Position numbers and translations under genes: made by a program
Shown: positions 50,095 to 56,723 of the stretch, piece by piece
How the letters are laid out: every line of letters starts with the position of its first letter
Position numbering within the stretch: the stretch's first letter is position 1
Origin: an uncultured Candidatus Saccharibacteria bacterium
GTDB lineage: Bacteria; Patescibacteriota; Saccharimonadia; Saccharimonadales; Saccharimonadaceae
Assembly: GCA_937974295.1 (NCBI GenBank)
Contig: CALBWN010000046.1
Location: 1-56,723, forward strand
Direction: 5' to 3'
Length of the DNA stretch: 56,723 nucleotides
Notes under the pieces: generated by a model
Database searches by the model: none
What the model was told of the DNA's origin: nothing
Seen by the model: only the letters and a program-made list of their open reading frames with translations

Positions 50095-50470
50095 AGTCTG
50101 TATATATAAGCTTGCTGGTAAGAGCGAGATACACGTATTAGCAGTGTGGGGTTGGCGCTCTAGCTATTCCCACACTGCTTTGGGCAAGAATAAGAGCAAG
50201 CTATGCGATATTTCCCCTCCAGCCCAAACTGCCCTCAATAGGCGCAGTGCTATTCGTTGGCCCGATGCGATCGCTCACGCCGCCGTTGATGTGCTCACAA
50301 GGCTGGTGCACTAGTGATCGGTACCGAGACACGCCACACGGGAGGTAAGCTCTATCGGCGGCCACGATCTCTAGCATCATAACCGCACACAGCCAAAGGC
50401 CGCACCAACACGGTCGTGGCCCACCTATTCTCGCCCAAGAGCCCCTAGCAGCGCGCTAGTGCTGGTATTC
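50095..50470. other. Gene-free region with several long inverted pairings
   Basis: No convincing ORF. AGCTTGCT/AGCAAGCT (50109 and 50195) encloses GCAGTGTGGG/CCCACACTGC (50140-50178), and GGCCACGA/TCGTGGCC spans 50360-50421. It could hold a structured RNA or be degraded sequence. Standard RNase P, tmRNA and SRP signatures are missing. Confidence 0.4.
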
Positions 50471-50600
50471 TACCTATATAAGGTGTTTCCTTGCTGCTTA
50501 TGCTCAAGCACAGCTATGCTATATCACCACTACGTCAGTACCCGAGCCGCTCAATATAATATAATTACTCTAATACAGGCCACATTCTACCCTGCCAACC

Positions 50601-50635
50601 AAAAAAGAGAAAGGCATACAGTATGCCTTTCTCTT
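50601..50635 (-). terminator. Strong terminator of the second propeller gene
   Basis: AAGAGAAAGGCATAC pairs with GTATGCCTTTCTCTT across a minimal loop, followed by a T6 on the minus strand. Very stable. Confidence 0.9.
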
Positions 50636-50663
50636 GGGTATAGAGACGCTGCAGTGCAGTGCT

Positions 50664-52097
50664 CTAGTTCTTGCGGCTCTTGACGAACCAGAAGCTTCCG
50701 GCGCCAAGACCACTGGCCGCGAGTGCAGCAACGAGCCATACGCTGTCGCCGGTGTCGGCGAGAGCTGGACCTTCTTGCTTAGCAGGAGCGGCAGCCTCTG
50801 CTGCTGGTTTAGCTGCAGGTGCTGGGTTGGCTGCTGGTGCTTGCTCTGCAGCCGGAGCCGGCCCTTCTGCTGGTGCAGGTTCTACGGCTGGCTCAGCTGG
50901 GGCTGGATTTGCAGGCGCGGGTGTAGCAGGTGCAGGATTAGCAGGTGCCGGGGTAGCTGGTGCTGGGGTTGCGGGCGCAGGATTGGCCGGAGCTGGGTTA
51001 GCTGGAGCTGGATTTGCGGGCGCTGGGTTTGCCGGAGCTGGGTTTGCCGGAGCTGGCTGCACAACTGGCTTGTCCTTAGCTGTTGCTGTGTTGATGTTGC
51101 CACCGTTGAGTGCTGCAGCGAGGTTAGCACCGTCGTTCGACATAACAACAGCCGACCACGCACCGGTAGCAGCGCTGTCATTTTCCATCCAGGTTACACC
51201 ACCGTCATCTGAAGTGTAGATCTTGCCACCATTGACGGTTGCGGCGAGCTTCATACCATCGGCCGAGCTAGCGATTGATGTCCACTTCTGAGTGCCAGCG
51301 GCTGCTTGCTCTGTCCAGGTGACACCGCCGTCTGTCGAGGTGTGAATCTTGCCATCGTTGACTGTAGCAGCGAGCTTCATACCATCGGCTGAGCTAGCGA
51401 TCGATGTCCACTTCTGAGTGCCAGCGGCTGCTTGCTCTGTCCAGGTGACACCGCTGTCTGTCGAGGTGTAGACAACACCGTCGGCAACAGTTGCAGCGAG
51501 CTTGGTGCCATCAGCCGAGCCGGCGATCGATGTCCACTTCTTCGCACCTGGGTTGGCTTGCTCTTTCCAGCTTGCGCCAGAGTTAGTAGAGGTAAATACC
51601 CCACGGTTGGTCGCCACAGCGGCAAGCTTGGTGCCATCGGCCGAGCTCGTCACAGACACCCAGTCGCCAGCAGCTCCTGGGAGACCATTTTTCGTCCAGG
51701 TAGCACCTGAGTCATTCGAAGTGTACATGTAGCCACCCCATTGGTAAAAGGCAGCGATCTTACTACCATCAGCCGAGCTGGCAAGAGCCGTCCACTTTTG
51801 CGGCGCAGGAAGGCCGGTTATTGGTCGTTCCATCCAGGTGACACCACTGTCTGTCGAGGTGTAGACATTCCCGACATTCACTGCTGCAACGAGCTTGGTG
51901 CCGTCTGTCGAGCCAGCCATTGCCGACCAGTTCTTTACACCAGAGCCAGCTTGCTCCTTCCAAGCCACCTCTTGGGCAGCCCGTGTAGGCTGGGCAAACA
52001 GTGCCACCATAGCGGCTACCGCCACCAGGCACCCAGCCTGAGACACGCGAGCGAGCGTTCTCCATTTATTATACTTTGCTTGCCTGAGTTCCCTCAT
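50664..52097 (-). CDS. Surface propeller protein with Pro/Ala stalk and LAxTG anchor
   Basis: A 477-residue protein from the ATG at 52097 (AAGGAGG eight nt upstream, promoter TTGTTA-18-TATAAT). After a signal peptide ending near TRAAQ, seven BNR-like repeats with SxDGxKLAA and TSTDSGVTW follow (about residues 45-330). A Pro-Ala-Asn stalk of about 90 residues (PANPAPANPAPA pattern) comes next. The end has LADTGDS, a hydrophobic segment and KSRKN, a LAxTG sorting signal. There is no catalytic domain. Repeats are like those of the GH16 protein, so the two share origin and perhaps ligand. Propeller on a stalk suggests adhesion. Confidence 0.88.
   Translation of the reverse strand: MRELRQAKYNKWRTLARVSQAGCLVAVAAMVALFAQPTRAAQEVAWKEQAGSGVKNWSAMAGSTDGTKLVAAVNVGNVYTSTDSGVTWMERPITGLPAPQKWTALASSADGSKIAAFYQWGGYMYTSNDSGATWTKNGLPGAAGDWVSVTSSADGTKLAAVATNRGVFTSTNSGASWKEQANPGAKKWTSIAGSADGTKLAATVADGVVYTSTDSGVTWTEQAAAGTQKWTSIASSADGMKLAATVNDGKIHTSTDGGVTWTEQAAAGTQKWTSIASSADGMKLAATVNGGKIYTSDDGGVTWMENDSAATGAWSAVVMSNDGANLAAALNGGNINTATAKDKPVVQPAPANPAPANPAPANPAPANPAPANPAPATPAPATPAPANPAPATPAPANPAPAEPAVEPAPAEGPAPAAEQAPAANPAPAAKPAAEAAAPAKQEGPALADTGDSVWLVAALAASGLGAGSFWFVKSRKN
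51207..51460 (-). repeat. Two nearly identical 126-nt tandem repeats in the propeller gene
   Basis: Two successive propeller units (AAAGTQKWTSIASSADGMKL in both) are almost identical at DNA level, with a 126-nt period. Such repeats can change copy number by recombination. Hexamer-like Pro/Ala/Asn coding repeats follow at about 50890-51065. Confidence 0.75.
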
Positions 52098-52222
52098 GCA
52101 ATAACCCTCCTTTTTGTTGTGAAACACAACACCTTAAATATAACGTTCGCATTATAACACTATTGTGCTTATGGTAACAAGGGGGTAATTGAGCAATGAC
52201 CAGTGGTACACCTCACGATGCG

Positions 52223-52816
52223 CTATGAGTGGTGGTGCTTGTCGTTGTTACTGGAGCTGTGTTTGGTAGCAATCCACCGCGCCATATGGTATACCACAAA
52301 CCCCAGCACAAGCAGCAACGATAGATACACGAGTACGAATTTTGCCATCGTCGCTACTGTTGTGCTAGCCGCAAGTGCTGGGTTTGCGAGTGCCGGAAAT
52401 TGGCTCAGCATGAACGCAAAAGCTATATTTTCCCACCAGTCGCAAACAGCAGCCATCACAGGCAGCACAACTATCCACCGAGCCCAGCTCAACTTCCACC
52501 GCCGCAGCGGGAGACGTCGGAGAAAAAACGCCAATGTGCAAGCATAAAACACCGCATAGATAACTGCATAACAGGCGTCGATCGGCAAAAAGACATGAAG
52601 ATACGCGCTTCTGCCAGCCTCACCCAGAGCGGCCAATGTATGGTTAATGTGGGCGGTATTGTTGCCAAAGTTAAGGTCAAGGATTGCCACACCACCAGAC
52701 ACCTGCGACACATATCGAGCCGCCTGTCGCATCGCAGCCATACCAAGGAGAAAAATTACCAGCAGTCCCCCAATATAGCGAAGCTTTACCGCTTGAATAC
52801 GACGAGTTATATGCAT
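52223..52816 (-). CDS. Multi-pass membrane protein of unknown function
   Basis: A 197-residue protein with five hydrophobic segments (YIGGLLVIFLLGMAAM, FLPIDACYAVIYAVFYACTL, WIVVLPVMAAVCDWWENIAF, LAASTTVATMAKFVLVYLSL and LLLVLGFVVYHM). A VCDWWENIAF segment carries polar residues inside a helix. The C-terminus is His/Ser/Asn-rich (KHSSSNNDKHHHS), possibly metal binding. No family is recognised. It is followed on the same strand, about 130 nt further, by the surface propeller gene. Confidence 0.7.
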   Translation of the reverse strand: MHITRRIQAVKLRYIGGLLVIFLLGMAAMRQAARYVSQVSGGVAILDLNFGNNTAHINHTLAALGEAGRSAYLHVFLPIDACYAVIYAVFYACTLAFFLRRLPLRRWKLSWARWIVVLPVMAAVCDWWENIAFAFMLSQFPALANPALAASTTVATMAKFVLVYLSLLLVLGFVVYHMARWIATKHSSSNNDKHHHS

Positions 52817-52878
52817 GATTTTATTATACCTCTATTATTAGTTTAGCGGAATCGACCCTCCTAGATGAGACAGTCCGC

Positions 52879-53853
52879 TTATGCTCGCTCCGTGACAGAT
52901 GCACAAGTAGTGCTTATATAACAACCCGCAAACACTACTAGCCACGCCACAAGCGAGACAATGCCTACTGCTGAGCTAGCCAACAGTGAGCTCCCACCAA
53001 CGACCAGAAGTAGCATAACTTGCGAGAAGCCATTAAACGTCCCATGTAGCACGGCAGCAAGCCACACACTTCGGGTTCGCTCAACGACAAAACCAAGCAC
53101 AAGCGACATAACTACACAAAATCCCACAAACAGCACTACTCCCGGAAGTGCGTTCGCTGCGCCATAGTTATACCCTAGAGCAATCAGCGGAATATGCCAC
53201 AACCCCCATAGCACGCCTATTGTCGCATATTTTTTGCAAAATGACAGCCCAGCAAACGCCTGCGCGAGGTAACCACGCCACATGATCTCCTCTGTCATCG
53301 CAAAGATCGCATTTACCGTTAGCCCAGCCATCAATGCACCAACGATGCCAAGTGGCAACATGACAAGCGGCGTTGGTGGCATATTCATCGTGCTAGTATC
53401 GACTGATGTACCGATGAGCTTCTCAAGATTATATACCAAGTGCTCATTCGTCGTCGCTAGGTGACCAAACGTCTCTGGCCACAACCAGCCAAGAATAGCA
53501 ACGGAACTAATCATCAATACTGCCCAGGCCAAGAATAGCCCAGCGACCAATGCATACTTCTTCACGGTGATATGCTTCAATGATAACAACACACGAAACG
53601 GCACTGGTATGCCAAGCATAAATCGACTCAGTAAGAGCGTATACAGTGGTACCGGCATATACAAAACCGCAACGTACGCCAAGCGCAATGCAAGTGCCAC
53701 CAGCGGCGCACTACCACTCGTCACAGCTATAACCGCCCAGTAACCGCCTCCGGCGAGTGCCGTCAAGACAAAGAGGGTGATGAGTACTTTGTTGCGATGC
53801 TCTTTTTTAATGAGAGGGCGTGAATTGGATGTTTTTTCTGTCGTGTTACTCAT
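52879..53853 (-). CDS. CPBP-family intramembrane metalloprotease (CAAX/ABI type)
   Basis: A 324-residue protein with about eight hydrophobic segments. The CPBP motifs are intact: TEEIMWRGYL (EExxxR), LWGLWHIPLIALG (His of motif 2) and AAVLHGTFNGF (H-x-x-x-N). Such proteases cut transmembrane or CAAX-like peptides, and some protect against self-made bacteriocins. No bacteriocin gene is seen nearby. The N-terminus is basic (NSRPLIKKEHRNK). It is followed on the same strand by the other membrane protein. The function in this cell is unknown. Confidence 0.88.
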   Translation of the reverse strand: MSNTTEKTSNSRPLIKKEHRNKVLITLFVLTALAGGGYWAVIAVTSGSAPLVALALRLAYVAVLYMPVPLYTLLLSRFMLGIPVPFRVLLSLKHITVKKYALVAGLFLAWAVLMISSVAILGWLWPETFGHLATTNEHLVYNLEKLIGTSVDTSTMNMPPTPLVMLPLGIVGALMAGLTVNAIFAMTEEIMWRGYLAQAFAGLSFCKKYATIGVLWGLWHIPLIALGYNYGAANALPGVVLFVGFCVVMSLVLGFVVERTRSVWLAAVLHGTFNGFSQVMLLLVVGGSSLLASSAVGIVSLVAWLVVFAGCYISTTCASVTERA

Positions 53854-54012
53854 ATGTATACACCTAGCCTTTTGTGATTTTGTTCGTATGAGGTGATTAT
53901 ACCACCTTGAAGCTTTTCTCGCTATTTACTTATATAGATAATTGTCCACCATAACTAGATTAGCTCATTTGCTTTATTCTTCTATCGTCGCTACAATAGA
54001 GAGATTAAGACG

Positions 54013-54053
54013 AAAAGGTTCCGAACGGTTAGTTGCCTAAGGACCCTTTTTCT
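54013..54053. terminator. Hairpin between the CPBP gene and the immunity-like gene
   Basis: AAAAGGTTCC region pairs with GGA-CCTTTT across a loop, followed by TTTTTCT. Most consistent with termination of a minus-strand transcript of the 54088 gene or read-through in plus direction. Confidence 0.55.
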
Positions 54054-54087
54054 ATTTAGTGCCGAACAGCTAACTTACTGCCTCAAG

Positions 54088-54555
54088 CTATACAACCGCC
54101 ATCTCCTCTCTCATCACCCGCACCTGCCATTGGCGCTCGCGAGTGGCGGCAGCGGCGTCGCCGGGGTGGAGCAGGTTGATGACCTTGATGGCGTAGTCGC
54201 TAGCCACCATGGCGTGCTCTGGCATGTGGCCGGTGCCGATGGCTTGACCCACCACGCGCAGCACTGCCGTGGTGAGTTCATCCGGCGCTTGGCGAGCTAG
54301 CTTGTGCACCGCAAAGCCCGCTTGGCGCACATCGTGCATGCGGGCCGCTCCGGCCTGCCACTGGCGGTTGACGGCAAAACCGGCGGTAATGGCCGGGTTG
54401 TGCGGGTCATTGTAGCCCGCCGTATCCATAATGTGCGCTGCCAGCCGCAAGGCATAGCGGCACAGCGCCACCTGGCTGGCGCCCGCGTACAAGGCATCGA
54501 GCGCCGCCCGGCCAGCGTTGTCGTCGTTAATTGTGATTTTTACGCGTGTTGGCAT
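54088..54555 (-). CDS. Imm5-like putative immunity protein
   Basis: A 155-residue helical protein. The sequence MPTRVKITINDDNAGRAALDAL is followed by alanine-rich helices, and VVGQAIGTGHMPEHAMVASDYAIK matches the family pattern (AxGxAxxTxHMxxHAxxAxxYA) of putative immunity proteins found in actinobacteria and others. The C-terminus has ATRERQWQVRVMREEM. It may neutralise a polymorphic toxin; no toxin gene is next to it in this window. No signal or membrane segment, so it is cytoplasmic. The assignment rests on a remembered motif. Confidence 0.65.
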   Translation of the reverse strand: MPTRVKITINDDNAGRAALDALYAGASQVALCRYALRLAAHIMDTAGYNDPHNPAITAGFAVNRQWQAGAARMHDVRQAGFAVHKLARQAPDELTTAVLRVVGQAIGTGHMPEHAMVASDYAIKVINLLHPGDAAAATRERQWQVRVMREEMAVV

Positions 54556-54649
54556 GGTGGTTCCTTATGAGATTTTAAAGGCTGCCTCTCATAGAGAGTC
54601 GTTACTTGCCGTGTTGTATCTATCAGGTACGTCGATGACTCACTACTAG

Positions 54650-55900
54650 TTACACTCGAGGTGATTCAGATAAACACCGCGTGGCATGACGAAAGCCGAT
54701 CTGCTCATCACCCTTATGGATATCCTGGAGAGATAATACAACATAACCACTGTCATCCCATGCAATATACGGAGCATACAGAGACTGCTCTGGTGCCTTA
54801 CAATATACTCCGTAGGTTTGATCATTGTCCGACGACTGCGACTCCCCTTCGATGATCTTACTCAACTCAGCAGTCAGGGCTTCTGCAATGGTTTGGCTGT
54901 CGTAACCATACCGCTTATAGAGATTCGGGTCTTTATCTAACGGAGACCGATCCTGCTCTTCTACAGTTACTGCATGGGTCTGATCGGAGTTTTGCTTCTG
55001 CTCAGATTTACGAGGAAAACGAATTGGAATCCCTCCAACCGAAACAAAGCCAGGAATGGCAAAGGTCAGTGTTGGATCGGGCTTTTTACCTTCTTTGGAT
55101 GACTGTTGACCGCTCTGGTCTATGAGTGCAGTCGCCACCTGTGATAGCGCCTGTTCGACCGACGGATCAGGCCCTTTTATATCGACCCAATCTAGCTTGT
55201 GGACTTTTTGGTAGCTCATCCCTAGAAACCGCGGCTTTTGCCTACCAACAATAACACTTGCCGTACAGGGGATGCCATCAGGGCTATAAAAAACCGCTGT
55301 ACCCTCTGGAACTGTATTGAATTTTGGCCACGCATCATGGGATAGACTCCTGCGGACATGTAGGCCATATATCGTTCGCTTCATATCGTGTGTTGTATCA
55401 ATTTGCTGCCGCAACGGGTTATTCTCGATGCTATCATCTTCCATCGCTCGCCGAAAGGCTTGCTCCCACAGATTGCGGCTGAGATTATACGGCGTTACAA
55501 CAACACGTGGGTCATCCTCACGCTCTTTGAGTTTTTCATACCGATGAGCCAGACGCAAAAGTCCTCTGGTGGCACTTGTGCCGAGCGGCGCGCAGCTTTT
55601 TAGCCCCATCTCGTGATATGGTTGGCCCGTTGCATAGCTAATGATACGAGATGTCGATCGCAGCGCCTGAAAGAAAGACTTGCCGAATTCTCGATACTCT
55701 TTCTTGTCGAAGATCTCACTCTTTGCTTCCTCAACAAACGAGATCTCACCGCGCCGATCTAGAGACAGCAGCCTCTCTTGGGGCTGCTTTGACACCTCGA
55801 TAGACACACCCTTTTTTGGAATGATAAATTCCGTCTCTTCACCTGTTACTGAGTATGTGTATGATTCCCAGCCATTCGGGATAGATTTCTCTCCGTTCAT
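54650..55900 (-). CDS. Unknown protein of 416 aa
   Basis: The ATG at 55900 (MNGEKSIPNGWESYTYS) has AAGGAG seven nt upstream and a TATACA box about 28 nt upstream of that. The product is hydrophilic and mixed alpha/beta, with a segment AVFYSPDGIPCTASVIVGRQ and many charged residues. The beginning of a two-domain layout is suggested by the acidic Gln/Asp linker near residue 310 (KSEQKQNSDQTHAVTVEEQD). No signal peptide, no membrane helix and no family I recognise. It is not clearly linked to glyS upstream. Confidence 0.6.
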   Translation of the reverse strand: MNGEKSIPNGWESYTYSVTGEETEFIIPKKGVSIEVSKQPQERLLSLDRRGEISFVEEAKSEIFDKKEYREFGKSFFQALRSTSRIISYATGQPYHEMGLKSCAPLGTSATRGLLRLAHRYEKLKEREDDPRVVVTPYNLSRNLWEQAFRRAMEDDSIENNPLRQQIDTTHDMKRTIYGLHVRRSLSHDAWPKFNTVPEGTAVFYSPDGIPCTASVIVGRQKPRFLGMSYQKVHKLDWVDIKGPDPSVEQALSQVATALIDQSGQQSSKEGKKPDPTLTFAIPGFVSVGGIPIRFPRKSEQKQNSDQTHAVTVEEQDRSPLDKDPNLYKRYGYDSQTIAEALTAELSKIIEGESQSSDNDQTYGVYCKAPEQSLYAPYIAWDDSGYVVLSLQDIHKGDEQIGFRHATRCLSESPRV

Positions 55901-55989
55901 CGGTCGCTCCTTCTGTGTATAATTCAATTACCGTTTTTGCATATTATATTGCAATTGTAGCGTTTCGGCAATAAGCAGACGTACTACCG

Positions 55990-56723
55990 CTATACTAGCT
56001 TATCGACGACAACCCGCCGCTGTTCCGTCGTATCTCGCTCGCGGACGGTGACGGTGCCATCCTCGAGCGTCTGGAAGTCGATCACCACGCAGTAGGGCGT
56101 GCCGATTTCGTCCTGGCGGCGGTAGCGTTTGCCAATGTTGCCATTGTCATCCCACATTACTCGGCCAGGGTTGGCTTTGGCGAGGCTCGCGTAGACGTCG
56201 CGGGCTTTTTCCACCAATTCTGGCTTATTCTTCAGCAGTGGCGAGACGGCAAATTTGACTGGTGCCAAGTGCTCTGGCAATGCCAAGTACACCCGCTTTT
56301 CGCCATTTTGCTCGTCCTCGCGGTAGCTACTGGCCAGCACTGCCATCAGCGCCCGCTCAACGCCGAAGCTCGGTTCGATGACGTGCGGCACAAATTTCGT
56401 GTTCGTTCCCTTGATGGTATATTCCATGCTCTTGCCGCTGGCGCGCTGGATGTTCATTAGGTCAAAATCAGTCCGGTAGGCGATGCCCATTAGCTCTTCG
56501 CGGCCGATCGGATAGTCGTATTCGATGTCGATCGTCTTTTTGCTATAGTGCGCCCGATCCTCTGCTGGCACATCTAGCTCATGAATGTGCTCTTGTTTCA
56601 GGCCTAGTTCTGCCAAGAACGCATGTGTGCTCGCAAGCAGCTCATCAAACGCCTCTTGCCAATGCTCAGGGTCTACAAAATATTCAATCTCCATCTGCTC
56701 AAACTCGCGGCTGCGGAAGACGA
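55990..56723 (-). CDS. glyS: Glycyl-tRNA synthetase (5' part outside window)
   Basis: The frame is open from the window edge through FRSREFEQMEIEYFV, the class II motif 2 region of the alpha2-type glycyl-tRNA synthetase, followed by IDIEYDYPIGREELMGIAYRTDFDLMNI and VIEPSFGVERALMAVL (motif 3, ATP binding). The C-terminal anticodon-binding domain starts near LAPVKFAVSPLL and ends with EQRRVVVDKLV before a TAG. This homodimeric enzyme type is found in Gram-positives, Archaea and CPR bacteria; E. coli uses the unrelated alpha2beta2 type. The start lies outside the window. Confidence 0.96.
   Translation of the reverse strand, partial: VFRSREFEQMEIEYFVDPEHWQEAFDELLASTHAFLAELGLKQEHIHELDVPAEDRAHYSKKTIDIEYDYPIGREELMGIAYRTDFDLMNIQRASGKSMEYTIKGTNTKFVPHVIEPSFGVERALMAVLASSYREDEQNGEKRVYLALPEHLAPVKFAVSPLLKNKPELVEKARDVYASLAKANPGRVMWDDNGNIGKRYRRQDEIGTPYCVVIDFQTLEDGTVTVRERDTTEQRRVVVDKLV

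Noticed and set aside
50109..50130. GGTAAGAGCG stretch reminiscent of RNase P RNA
   Set aside because: The obligatory GAGGAAAGTCCGG and ACAGAAA boxes are absent on both strands nearby.
1..56723. Reassignment of TGA to an amino acid
   Set aside because: No in-frame TGA occurs inside conserved genes and rnhA ends properly at TGA; only avoidance is supported.
1..56723. CRISPR arrays, insertion sequences and integrases
   Set aside because: No regularly spaced direct repeats, transposase or integrase genes were found.

Overview
The window (56.7 kb, moderately GC-rich, tightly packed) looks like a chromosome segment of an ultrasmall, host-dependent bacterium of the Candidate Phyla Radiation, most likely Candidatus Saccharibacteria (TM7). 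The reasons are reduced gene content, a division/cell-wall cluster without Mur ligases, a sigma-region-4/HARE regulator, an orphan DUF4868 gene, large surface proteins with LAxTG-type anchors, and short lineage-specific genes. The lineage is inferred from gene content and was not tested by phylogeny. No rRNA, tRNA, CRISPR array or insertion sequence was recognised.

Layout. 1-4.75 kb: a small-molecule/metal cluster with a permuted ATP-grasp-like gene (partial), an ornithine-cyclodeaminase-family dehydrogenase and a CooC/MinD-like ATPase, transcribed away from a Fur-family regulator across a palindromic promoter region, plus a TerC/DUF475 membrane protein. 4.8-7 kb: a membrane-anchored S1 protease and a probable structured small RNA. 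7-12.7 kb: dprA, a CDP-alcohol phosphatidyltransferase, topA and a sigma4-HARE regulator. 12.8-15.4 kb: a low-density region with a gene interrupted at a C8 tract. 15.5-24.4 kb: the minus-strand division/peptidoglycan operon mraZ, rsmH, a 22-codon small ORF, ftsL, ftsI, mraY, ftsW, murG, ftsQ, headed by 10-bp-spaced MraZ boxes and three DnaA boxes. 24.5-31 kb: a small protein with structured leader and terminator, galU, a HAD hydrolase, yvcK, a GH1 glucosidase and a DUF4868 protein. 31-34 kb: a (GA)8 slippage-controlled secreted or effector-like gene and a Pif1-like helicase. 33.9-37 kb: metK under a SAM-I riboswitch, flanked by two paralogous small membrane proteins. 37-45 kb: rnhA, a VOC protein, a class-I amidotransferase-like protein, a CsbD-like protein, a Nudix hydrolase, hpt and DUF3800. 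45-52.1 kb: a surface/adhesion island with two tandem bulb-lectin secreted proteins, a GH16 glucanase fused to a BNR-type propeller, and a second propeller protein, the last two with LAxTG sorting signals. 52.2-56.7 kb: membrane proteins including a CPBP protease, an immunity-like protein, an unknown gene and the 3' part of glycyl-tRNA synthetase.

How it fits together. The division operon, topA, metK, glyS and hpt are housekeeping. The lectins, GH16/propeller proteins, S1 protease and slippage-controlled genes form a plausible host-interaction layer.

Global signals that stand out: (1) about 30 genes stop at TAG, about 20 at TAA and only one at TGA; (2) at least twelve genes have a -10 hexamer ending 6-9 nt before the start codon, which implies leaderless mRNAs; (3) two genes are split by simple-sequence tracts such that loss of one repeat unit restores the frame; (4) a ~140-nt structured element occurs twice with compensatory stem changes.
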